Shown piece after piece: positions 11,633 through 21,302 of a stretch of DNA of 64,000 bases. Under the pieces are notes generated by a model that was not told the origin of the DNA, made no database searches, and saw nothing but the letters and a program-made list of their open reading frames with translations. Position 1 is the stretch's first letter, and each line of letters starts with the position of its first letter. A program made the position numbers and the translations under genes. Source of the stretch: Notolepis coatsorum (taxonomy: Eukaryota > Chordata > Actinopteri > Aulopiformes > Paralepididae); the NCBI GenBank assembly GCA_963971535.1, contig OZ020586.1:75064949-75128948 (forward strand), written 5' to 3'.

Positions 11633-12187
11633 AGGGATGGGTACCGAATTCGGTACTTTTGAGGTACCGAACCGAAACACGTCGGTACTACCGAGTATTG
11701 ATTCAAGTGAGAAAAAAAAAAAAAAAATCTATAATTTTTTTTTTAACTTTTTTTTTTCATGTCAACGTTCACACGCACAATATATGCTTACCTAGGATTT
11801 GACTTGATTCAACAACAAAGCAGTCGGAGCAATGACAAGCCGAAAACTGTCGAAATTGTAGTTATTTGAAGTTTGGATTTTTTTTTTTTGACTGAGGTAT
11901 GTAAATTAAATTTCTTGAGACTAAAATACCGAAAAAAGGTACCGTTGGATACCGGTATCCAGGGAGCGAAATTAACTTTTTGACTCACCGGCCAGTGGCG
12001 GGTAGATGGGAAGAGTCTACCCGCCAAGCATATTTCTTACCTGCCAAATTTTTTTTGATTAAAAATATATATATATATTCGGTGATATATTTTTGGTGAA
12101 AAAACTCTTTTGGCCGAAAGCCGAAAGGGCATTTTTGGCCATTTTCGGCCGAAAACTTTCGGTGGCCGAAATTTCGGTGCATCCCTA
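11633..12187. mobile_element. Mosaic of truncated hAT-like termini
   Basis: Three different terminus types lie within 560 bp: TAGGGATGGGTACCGAATTC at 11633, a CAGGGAGCGAAATTAAC start at about 11959, and a TTTCGGTGCATCCCTA end at about 12187. The flanks at 11625-11632 and 12188-12195 do not match, so no single element can be defined. Confidence 0.5.
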
Positions 12188-12725
12188 GTAAATAAAGTAC
12201 GTATTGTCAGAATATAGTCGGATCCTTTGCATCCCCTTCATGGTGAGTTTGACAGCTTCCATCTGGAAGGCGCTATAGAGTTCCTCTAGCCCCAAAAAAC
12301 ATATGTGGGTCCTTCAACCCACAGGCCATTGCTCTGATGAATTCTTAGATTTTAATTGTAACCATGGCACTGGTTAGGTACCTGAAGCTCTGTCCCTGTT
12401 TTTGTTGTTGTTGTTTCTAGGGATGCACCGATATGAAAATTGGCCACCGATACCGATACCGATTGTTCAACTAACACTATCGGCCGATACCGATACCGAT
12501 ATTTGTATATTTGTATATAAGTATTTGTAAAAATCTTAATTTTTTTTTTTTTTTTTTTTTATGAAACTACTGTATATTTGTATGTGTATGTTTGTATTTG
12601 TAGGCCTCTTTACTTACTTAAAAAAAGGAAACATCAAGAAATATGTTTATGGTATCACTATCTCTCTCCCAGTATCGTCTGGCGGCCTGCAGAGGGATAC
12701 TATTTTCTCAACCAGAGCTTTCAAC

Positions 12726-13591
12726 TAGGCTTGGGCGGTATGACGGTATTAAGGTATACCAGGGTATTTAGAAATACCTACGGTATTGATTTTCAATACC
12801 GTCCGTCACCGTCAAAATCACAGATGCGCTTCAGTTTCTATAACAGTGAAACGGAGTTTTGAGTGTAGTGCACACACTGAGTGTAGTGCACACACGCGCC
12901 AGCAGAGGGCGAGACCGCTCTAGTGGAGCGAGTGGGTCACAGCGGTGTTCACGTTTTACGGTAATGTTACGACAGTGCTGTGAAAATACCGTAAAGCGTT
13001 GTGACGAGAGCAGTGTTGTTGTGGGGCAATCCGTCTCTTATTATAATTATGTGAACTAAAGAGTACAAGGTTTACACAACAGCCCCCACCCGCCTTTTTA
13101 TTGTATTTGTACCGTCCTGTACTATCCGCTGTCAGCTGTTTATCTCTCTCTGTGAGCTACTGAGCTTGAATAACTAGCGTTAGCTCACGTTTAAGTAGCG
13201 TTAGCTCTGCGGCTAATCTTAGATTACCCTGAACTAAATCAATGACTAGGTTATAAAGCATTCGAGTAGTTTTCACTGCACATAGAAGTAGCCAAACAAC
13301 GGGAGCATTTCGGGAGCATATCACCAAAACCCAGGCAATTTCTAGCCCTTAAGGAATCAAATAGTCTGCCATGGCTATAGGCTAGATGCTAACGCTAAAA
13401 CGGTGCAGGCTTCTACCGGTGCGGGACGGGACTACCATTCTGAGAGCTGACGATGATTTGTTTACTTGGTAACACCACGTAAACCCCCCCCCCGCTGATG
13501 AAAATGAAAGTCATACCGTCAAATACCGTGCACCGGGGTATTATAACATAAAGGTTTGCCGGTTTGAAAATAAGGATACCGCCCAAGCCTA
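12726..13591. mobile_element. Nested hAT-like MITE, TSD CTTTCAAC
   Basis: The ends are TAGGCTTGGGCGGTAT and ATACCGCCCAAGCCTA, exact inverts. A perfect 8-bp duplication CTTTCAAC lies at 12718-12725 and 13592-13599. No transposase. It is inserted in the element at 12418-15267. Confidence 0.92.
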
Positions 13592-13690
13592 CTTTCAACC
13601 AATGCAATGGAACCATTCTGGCGGCCTGCAGCGGGATACTATTCTCTCAACCAGAGCTTTCAACCAATGCAATGGAACCATTTTGATTGA
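13592..13690. repeat. Local duplication beside nested hAT
   Basis: GGCGGCCTGCAG.GGGATACTATT through CAACCAGAGCTTTCAAC occurs at 12679-12725 and 13618-13665, on opposite sides of the nested hAT. This implies a tandem duplication in the host element before or during insertion. Confidence 0.6.
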
Positions 13691-14112
13691 CAGTCGATTC
13701 GGCCAATTACGCCACACCGCTAGCACCCACCTCCTGCTGTTCTTACCACCAATCGGCAAGCGTTTATTCATTTTCTACTTTCGGCCATGCCGCCATTGAT
13801 CTGCTTGCGACTCACTCGAGAGCACATCACAACAAACTTAACGTAGCTAATACCTTAGCTGCCCGGCCCGCCGACCAGCGCTCCACAGCATGACCAAATG
13901 AGACATAATGATTTTACTGCAACAAATGTTATAATAAAACAAAGCCTTTCTATACATTTGTCTGGTTGAAAACTTTATTAACAGATTGCAGAATGGGTAG
14001 TTTGGTACGGAATGATGAGCAACGGAATGGAACTGGCCTTGCTTACTTGCTGTGTTCGGGTAAATAATATGCTGATGTTATATTGAACGTGTAACACTAA
14101 CTATATAACGTT

Positions 14113-14331
14113 ATTAACTAACTAGCTACTGTACCGGGAGCTCACGTTGATGCCTGGATGGTGCTAACTAACTAGCTACCGTACCGGGAGCTCACGTTGA
14201 TGCCTGGATGGTGCTAACTAACTAGCTACCGTACCGGGAGCTCACGTTGATGCCTGGATGGTGCTAACTAACTAGCTAGTAGCTACCGTACCGGGAGCTC
14301 ACGTTGATGCCTGCATGGTGCTAACTAACTA
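14113..14331. repeat. 50-bp minisatellite, four units
   Basis: Units contain TACCGGGAGCTCACGTTGAT; anchors at 14131, 14181, 14231 and 14288 give periods of 50, 50 and 57 bp, the last lengthened by a small internal duplication. Confidence 0.9.
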
Positions 14332-14599
14332 GTAGTGGGTAGTTGGGTACGGAATGAGCAACGGAATGGAACTGAGCTATGAACGGACTCGGAGTAATGC
14401 CTTGCTGCTATGGGTAATAATAATATGCTGATGTTATTGTCCGTGTAACACTAACTATATAACGTTAATGCCACAAAACGAATGCCTTGTTAATCATAAG
14501 TAGTTACTTTGATGCAGTAGCTTGTGTGTGTGCACACTCTCAAAAAACACCTACGTGAGACTGCAATTCGAAACTGGCCCCTACAAATGTCCTAACCTA

Positions 14600-15056
14600 G
14601 TTGTACAGTAAATGACCAAGTAAGGCTTTGTCAATATTCCAATGTACAGTGTAAAATGTGTGTGTGTCCCCTTCCCAAACCCCCCCCCCCCCCCCCCCCA
14701 CCTCCAATGTACAGCCCTCATCCAACCCACCCAACCCCACCCCACCCAACCAACCTCCTCCGATGTACAGTTTCTATGCCAAATGTATATACACTCCTTT
14801 TCTGGACACTTTTGTATCACAAACAGTACTGTATTTGCAAATCTGATATGTCATAAATGTATAGATGTAGCAGTACTGTCTATCTGTATGTCATGTATGT
14901 CATATATGTTATGATGAATTGAAAATGGGGGACCCTGATGTAAACAAGACGAAAGTCTTTCTCTGGTCTGCATCCCTTTAACAATTGTATGTATTGAGCT
15001 GTACTGTACTGTACCCATTCTGCAATCTGTTAATAAACTTTTCAATCAATCAATCA
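14600..15056 (+). mobile_element. Retrotransposon 3' end, same family as 41.4-42.2 kb
   Basis: Shares with 41378-41850 the order AATGTACAG blocks, CAGTACTGT..TTTGCA, GTATGTCATGTATGTC, AAAATGGGGGACCCTGATGT, GTCTGCATCCC and AATCTGTTAATAAA, then an (ATCA)n tail. No open reading frame. Probably the 3' UTR of a LINE or a derived SINE. Confidence 0.65.
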
Positions 15057-16065
15057 ATCATGTGTGTGGGGGACGGCGGGCGTTGTGCAGGTAGGTCGCG
15101 AGTGAATAATTTTTTTTTTTTGCCTTTTGATGCTACACAAATTGATGGGTTATTTATCTGCGACTGCTATCGGCACATTTGAGCTTATCGGCCGATAGGC
15201 CGATAGCAGTCAACAAGGCACTTATCGGCCGATACCGATACCCGACCGATATATCGGTGCACCCCTAGTTGTTTCTCTTTTTGTCTATGTATTGGGCTGT
15301 TTTGGGCCAATGTCTTTTGTGCCTGTGTGGTGTTTAAATTGTGTTGTCTTGTTGATTGCAACCATGATGAAGCCAAAGACAAATTTCCATGAAATGGACA
15401 AATAAAAATATCTATCTATCTATATATGTATCGACCACAGGAAAAAGGTACATAATCAGGCCTGTACACTGCGATGATATGATCGCATATTGCCCCCTAA
15501 TTTGGTCCGTGCGAGTTTAAAATAATATCTGGGGGCAAGCTTGCGAGTGATGATTTCAACCCTTCATTCGCATTTCACTCCTAAATTAATCCATACAAAT
15601 TGTAGTAAAACATTAGCCTACAACCAGGGCTGTACAGTGCAATATAATGTTGCGGTTGTAATTTCATTAGACAGACCAGCGAGGACCTTTAATAACATGC
15701 AATTTAATTGACACGAGCAATGAGCTAACGGTAGAGACCAAGGTATCCATTAGGATTATGCTAAGCTAACTAGCGATCTCTGCTAACCCTGGAAAACGGT
15801 CAAAGCGGACTCCACAAGACTAGTTCCATTCGTGAGGAAAGGGGGTGGGTTATATTGACAACGCTTGACAACAGAAGTTTAAACATAACTTCATATTTAT
15901 TGGTTATTCATTTCTGTATATCATTGAATTTCCATCTCTGTGTGTCTCCATCTCTTCCTGTTTACATTCGAGTGCGACGTCATCACCTACGGCAGCTTAG
16001 ACGATCAAAACGCGAACCTAGAACAAAACCCGAAAGGGGGGGCTGGCTCTCTTGTTCGTTCTCGC

Positions 16066-16114
<49 letters not shown>

Positions 16115-16183
16115 CTCTCTCTACATTCAATGATTTAAAGTAGCCAAATGTTACACACAGTATAAATACTAACTGGATAGTTG

Positions 16184-17140
16184 CAGGGCTGTACACTGCG
16201 ATGATATCGTCGCGAATTGCCCCTTTAATTGGCCGTTGCGATTGGTAAATATTATCTGGGGGCGGGCTTGCGAGCAGTGCTTTCAAGCCTTGCATTCGCA
16301 TTTCACTCCAAAATTATCCAAGGCGTGTGATGACGCCACTCACGCGAGCTGAGCAGTGAGCACTCAGCAGGTATGATCAGCGGGAACAATCGACTGAGCA
16401 CTCACTCTGATAGACTGGCTGACTGTCTGATTTAGCTATGAAGAAAAGTAAAGTTAGTATTGCTTCATATTTTCGACACGTTCGACCTCCTATAGTGAGC
16501 CGAACTGAACTGAACTGAACTCAGACACAGAGAGAGAGCTGCGACGTCTGCTGCTCCTCCCGCACCCGTGGCTGTTGTAAACACTAGGGACCTCGGTGAG
16601 CCTGCCAGCCGGCTAGCTACTGATATCAACAAATCCTCCTGCAAGTCCAGTAGTGCATGATAGCTCGCGTTAGCTTACTGTTCAAAACGAAACGTCCCAT
16701 TAAACTAAATAGTTCAGATAGCTCCTGATATCAATGTCTTATAAGTTATAACACTGAGTCGATGCGTATTCGAGCTGAGGGCACGCTGAATATAGTCAAT
16801 AGGGTCCAGCTGCAGCGCCGGAGGATCCTGGCCGTAGCTGGAGGCTACAGTATAGGGTCCAGCTGCAGCTCCGGAGAATCCTGGCCGTAGCTGGAGGCTA
16901 CTCGAGTACACACAGACAGTGGAGCTGGTTGCATATAGCAAGCATTTTGACTTGTTGCGTGGTGGCGATGTCTCGCAGATAATACAACTACAAGTATGAT
17001 TATATAATATATATATTTTATTAAAAAAAGATTATATAAAATTATTTTTTTTATTTTTTTTTTAAATCAAAAACAATCGAAAATTTTGCCCCTAAAAAAT
17101 ATTTTGTGCCCCTAGTGAAAAAGCTTAGCGTACAGCCCTG
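16184..17140. mobile_element. Innermost CAGGGCTGTAC-family element
   Basis: The ends CAGGGCTGTAC and GTACAGCCCTG are exact inverts. Flanks share AGTTG immediately outside (16179-16183 and 17141-17145), a 5-bp rather than 8-bp match. No transposase. Confidence 0.75.
16600..17040. repeat. Internal module shared with the element at 1-1692
   Basis: Blocks GATAGCTCCTGATATCAATG, CGATGCGTATTCGAGCTGAG and TTTTGACTTGTTGCGTGGTG match 331-381 and 1345-1535, although the terminal sequences of the two host elements differ. At 16750-16775 the two halves are contiguous without the extra segment seen at 1312-1344. Confidence 0.8.
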
Positions 17141-17660
17141 AGTTGATGATATAAACATTTAATTTCATTATCTGAAATATTCTAAAATCATTAAGTCTGT
17201 GTGATTATTATTTTCTCACAGTAGTGTGTGTATATATATATGTGTGTGTGTGTGTTTGGCTAAAGTGGATAGAAAACACAGTACTGTGTAAAAGGCACCC
17301 AAGAGTTTTTATATAAATTGTCTTAGATGTAAATAATTTTTTTTATTAGTGTGTCAGTAGACTACTCTTAGTACATTTTCATTAAATTATTTTTTAAAGC
17401 ATCTTCATGGTTTAATAATGCAAACATATGTTGCAGGGACTTATTATAATCATCATATTGGCGTGACTGTATGCATCAAAGGGTTAAATCAAGCATTTTT
17501 AAGTGCTTTAGAGGAAATGTCAAAATATCGCGATATCATTTAGAGGCCATATCGCCCAGCCCTACTATAATGGTAAAATAGTTATTTAAAAATTTGCCCC
17601 TAAAAAATATTCTTTGCCCCTAAATTTCTCATTTAGGGGCAAGTGTGCCCCTAGTGAAAA

Positions 17661-18254
17661 AGCTTAGCGTATATGTTATAGCCATAAGAAGAATATTTAC
17701 GTTTCATATTCGCGAAAGTCCCCCCCCCCCACCCCCACTCACCCTGATGCAAACACAGCAATACTATGATGGTTCGTTTTAACCTTAAGATAGAAAGTTA
17801 GCGTTTTACACAAGATCGGACTGCTCAAGACTACATTTTCTGATAGCCTTGTCCCAACCCTAACTCTAACCACACTGTTAAACGAACCATAACCTTAACC
17901 TTAACTTTCTATCATCATATAATAATAATGCAGGACCTGTTGCAGAGGTCTTTATTCGGCATGCAACGACACTCAATGTTTTAGTGGTACACACAGCGGT
18001 TAGTTTTTTTTTTTTTTTTTTTTTTTTAGCACACACACCGGAACACACACGCATGCATTGTCTCTTTAGAATCGCCGATGCGATTCGTCTCTGCGATTAA
18101 CCCATCCCGTCGTCCTTCCCCCCCAAGGGCAGCCGGGAGCAGACAGGCGTCAACGTGAGCCACGCCAGGGGACCAATCCAAGTGCTCCTGTCCGTCTTCG
18201 TCAAGGACGCCACAGCGTTAGCGATCTGTTGTTGTGCATGTTTTTCCATTGGGT
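17661..18254. other. Unassigned interval
   Basis: Homopolymer runs (C at 17719-17728, T at 18006-18028) and no recognisable gene. The last part may belong to the SINE body that follows. Confidence 0.4.
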
Positions 18255-18436
18255 TTATCTTATCGGGGGGAAACCCTTGCGAGCACGGGGAGAACATGCA
18301 AACTCCACACAGAAAGGCCTGGGAGATACCCCACCTGGGTACCTGGCATCATGGAAACCTGGTCCCCAAGCGGGAATCGAACCCTGGACCTTCTTGCTGT
18401 GAGGCGACAGTGTTAACCACTACACCACCGTGCCGC
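18255..18436 (-). mobile_element. tRNA-derived SINE, minus strand
   Basis: On the minus strand the head reads GCACGGTGGTGTAGTGG with an A box, then AGGGTTCGATTCCCG as B box, then GTGTGGAGTTTGCATGTTC. This is a widespread vertebrate tRNA-type SINE arrangement. The 3' limit is uncertain. Confidence 0.75.
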
Positions 18437-19030
18437 TATGCGCTATAGTATTGAGCTTGTGGTTTGATCTAGCGGTGAGTGCCCCCCAAGCATTGTTAGT
18501 CCGACTCCCAATTGTGCTTTTTGGGGGATTTTCACCAATATGAAACATATATATATTATGTATATATACAACATAACGTACATTATGTACCTATTTTCCT
18601 GTGGTCGATTAGGTACTTTAGTTCCTTTACGCCATGTTGTGTTTGTGTGTGTGGAGTTAGGGTTCCCTGGTGAGACAGCTCTGACAGCATGCTGACGACA
18701 TGCTGGTGAGGCAGTATTTCCCCTGCAACAGGCGTTAGTGGAGCCCCGCCCACCTGACGGAAGGGTCTGCCCACCAATCAGCCCTGCTCAGCAACTTCAG
18801 CACCCGGTCGCCATTAGAAAATGTGTTGGGGGAAACACTGTGGTTTATACGTAAAAACAATTCAGTCATTATGGCAAAAGTACATAATCACGATCATGTC
18901 AATATTGAGGTCACGATTATTTAACATGATGACTCATTAACTTTGGAAATATTGTGCATTTATTGAACTTTAAAAAAGAAACGTGACTTTTTAACAGTGA
19001 ACTTGAAATATAATTCAACTGAAAACCTAA
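18437..19030. other. Unassigned interval, possible hAT fragments
   Basis: A GTGTTGGGGGAAACACTG motif (18822-18839) and an AATCACGATCATGTCAAT motif (about 18886) resemble eroded hAT termini, but no pair can be assembled. No gene seen. Confidence 0.35.
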
Positions 19031-19148
19031 AACATGACCTGGCTTAAGAAATATGACCTGGTAAGAACATGACCTGGTTTAAAAACATGACCTGGTTTAA
19101 AAACACGACCTGGCTTAAAAACATGACCTGGTTTAAAAACACGACCTG
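19031..19148. repeat. 18-bp minisatellite, left part
   Basis: Units GACCTGGTTTAAAAACAT, about six imperfect copies. This is the left remainder of the array split by the BEL element; the larger part is at 28304-28632. Confidence 0.9.
19144..19148. other. BEL target duplication, left (ACCTG)
   Basis: ACCTG immediately left of the TGTAAC terminus; its partner is at 28304-28308. A 5-bp duplication fits Pao/BEL integration. Confidence 0.85.
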
Positions 19149-20543
19149 TGTAACTGAGGGGTACAATTCCCTGACTGTATTGTTAGATATGGTATTTAAT
19201 ACCACTACCTCTTGTACTTTAACTTCTGGCCATCCAGTACATGATATAAGTATGATGAACACTTTCCCACCTGATGAAACGAAGTCCACACAAATGTACA
19301 AATCGAATATTTAATATAGCAAAAGGTATATACAACGTTCACTTGTTTACACTTATGATTTGAAATATGCACTTGTATGGCAAATGAGTATTCGTAGGTA
19401 AATCAACATTGAATGTCCAATCTCTGGTTACGCAGGGAGTAAGTATACAACCTGGATATTTAGGAACTATAGCGATGGTACTTAAATGATTATAGCTGGA
19501 TACACTAAGGGGGGGGGGGGGTCCCGCTGGTTGTAAGACAGTAGGAGGGGGGGGTTAGAGAAGCCGCTGGCGGTATCCCATCTGGCCGACGATTTCTTGG
19601 GAGAATTCAAAGTCTTGAACACGGTGCCCACAGAACCTCGGTCCGCAGACAAATACAGCTGGACCCTCTGGTGGACGGTAGCTGCCGGTCCACAACGGAG
19701 AGACGTGAGGCGACCTCACTGGTGTAGAGCGCCGTCTCACCTGGAGTCCTCTCCGGGGGGTAGTTCCAACACTCCGCAGTGTTGGCCGTTATCCATGGAA
19801 TAATCAAAGCACCCAAAGCATAATCCAAGCCGTGGAAGGCTCGCCGTCGTCCGGGTAGAGTAATCCAATATACAGGTCCAGTCGCCCTGGCCCGGAGCTC
19901 CTCGGATGCAAGCACCACTAGGGGTCTGCCCAGCCTGGTTAAGCGTCCAGATAACGTCAGGAACGATGGGGGTACTGATAACTTTATAACTCTAACCGAA
20001 CGATGCACCATACATAAATAGACTATTATTAGCTTAATAGAATACGTCCAACTCGACGGTATAGTGCCAAACTATGACTATTCAACTATTAATCCACACG
20101 ATATCTCAATGCCTATTCTGAGGCCAAGTAGGCCTTACTACACCACACGTGCGTCGTGGGTGAGGCTTCGCGTCTGTCACTCTGTTGGAGGGTAAAGAAC
20201 TGGACTAAAAGCAAGTTCTACTTTACTTGCGCCATATATATATGCGCTATGAACAAATAGTACCATTCGTATTTCGCCCGACGTATTCCTACGCGGAACC
20301 GGGGCTTGCCACGACATGTTGGGCGGCACGATTGAACTTGAACCTAGGGGTATGGCAACCTGGCGCCAGGTTCTCGTCCAATGGTAGAATGAAACTATTA
20401 TGGGCTGTTTAGTAGACTAAAGGGATATTCAGTGCATATTGTACAAGGAATATACAGGGGATATCAAACGATATACAAACACTATTTAAATATATATATA
20501 TAAATAAACATATATATTCGGTTTAATCTGATCCTTCACAACA
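19149..20543 (-). repeat. BEL 3' LTR
   Basis: 1,395 bp, TGT...ACA ends. An ATTAAA-type polyadenylation signal occurs on the minus strand at about 19306-19311, in the part that would be R/U5. It is almost identical to 26911-28303. Confidence 0.93.
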
Positions 20544-20556
20544 GCCGCCCCCTAAT
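20544..20556 (-). other. BEL polypurine tract
   Basis: On the minus strand TTAGGGGGCGGC abuts the 3' LTR. This G-rich run is the expected plus-strand primer position. Confidence 0.7.
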
Positions 20557-20636
20557 TAGTCCCACCTAATTAGCTAAGCAGAGACAGATTAACCGCACTG
20601 TCTACCACTCAAGGTCCGCTGTAAGGGTCAGTCAAC

Positions 20637-21302
20637 TCACAAAGTCATGGGGTCATGGTCATCATCGATAGTATCTGGGAGTCGGGGCAGTTCTATGAGC
20701 CTCGCCACGGGTCGTGTGTAAGTGCGCCCATGGACGAGTACTTCAGCTGATCGGACCTTGCCATCGGCACCGGTGATCACCTTGCTTACGGGGCCAGCCG
20801 GCCACATAGCTCTGGGTAGTGACTGGTCGATAATCATGACGACTGTTCCTTCTGTCAAATTGTCTCTCTCCTTTACCCACTTCTGGCGGGTCTGTAGAGA
20901 CGGTAGGTAGTGGAGTAGGAAGCTGCTCCAAAACTTGTCAGCTAGTACTTGACTGTACCTCCACATTCTTCGGCCGTTCGCTTCTTCAGGCCTGTACATT
21001 GTCTGGGGTAGCGCGGGGTCCAGCCGCCCCATTAGGAGTGTGTTGGGGGTGACTGGGTCGACATCTGCTACATCACTGGAGACGTAACCGAGGGGCTTTG
21101 AGTTCAATACTCCCTCGATCTCCGTGAGGACTGTCATTAGGACTTCCTCCGCCACAGTCTGGGCCCCAAGCACGGCGTACAGGGCTGTCTTTATAGAACG
21201 TACTTCTCGTTCCCAGGTTCCACCGAAGTGGGGTGCGTTCGGGGGATTAAACTGGAAGTCAATCTGGGATGGAGCGAGGTGGGTCTTAAGTTCTGGGCCC
21301 AT
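20637..21302 (-). CDS. BEL Pol C-terminus: end of integrase core and C-terminal domain (frameshifted)
   Basis: 221 codons in a different frame from the main polyprotein. It opens with the stretch PPNAPHFGGTWEREV, the block that in BEL/Pao integrases follows the DDE core and contains the third acidic residue (the Glu in WERE). It continues with DVDPVTPNTLLMGR and a domain typical of Pao integrase C-termini (DUF5641-like), including ...DQSLPRAMWPAGPV and a positively charged region. It overlaps the end of the upstream frame. In an active element this would be one polyprotein, so translation from its apparent first Met is unlikely to be biological. The shift lies within about 21285-21310. Confidence 0.85.
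   Translation of the reverse strand: MGPELKTHLAPSQIDFQFNPPNAPHFGGTWEREVRSIKTALYAVLGAQTVAEEVLMTVLTEIEGVLNSKPLGYVSSDVADVDPVTPNTLLMGRLDPALPQTMYRPEEANGRRMWRYSQVLADKFWSSFLLHYLPSLQTRQKWVKERDNLTEGTVVMIIDQSLPRAMWPAGPVSKVITGADGKVRSAEVLVHGRTYTRPVARLIELPRLPDTIDDDHDPMTL

Larger units (their letters stand above)
12418..15267. mobile_element. hAT-like non-autonomous element, TSD GTTGTTTC
   Basis: The ends are TAGGGATGCACCGATAT (12418) and ATATCGGTGCACCCCTA (to 15267), with CCGATACCGATA repeats inside both. A perfect 8-bp duplication GTTGTTTC lies at 12410-12417 and 15268-15275. No transposase. It contains a second hAT (12726-13591), a 50-bp minisatellite (14113-14331) and a retrotransposon tail (about 14600-15056). 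Confidence 0.9.
15457..17660. mobile_element. Nested hAT-like elements of the CAGGGCTGTAC family
   Basis: Left-terminus copies occur at 15457 (CAGGCCTGTACACTGCGA), 15625 (CAGGGCTGTACAGTGCAA) and 16184 (CAGGGCTGTACACTGCGA). Right-terminus motifs GTGCCCCTAGTGAAAAAGC occur at about 17108 and 17650. Only the innermost copy can be bounded. (CT)n lies at 16069-16121. Confidence 0.6.

Noticed and set aside
11625..12195. Single hAT element from 11633 to 12187
   Set aside because: The termini are of different families and the flanking 8-mers do not match.
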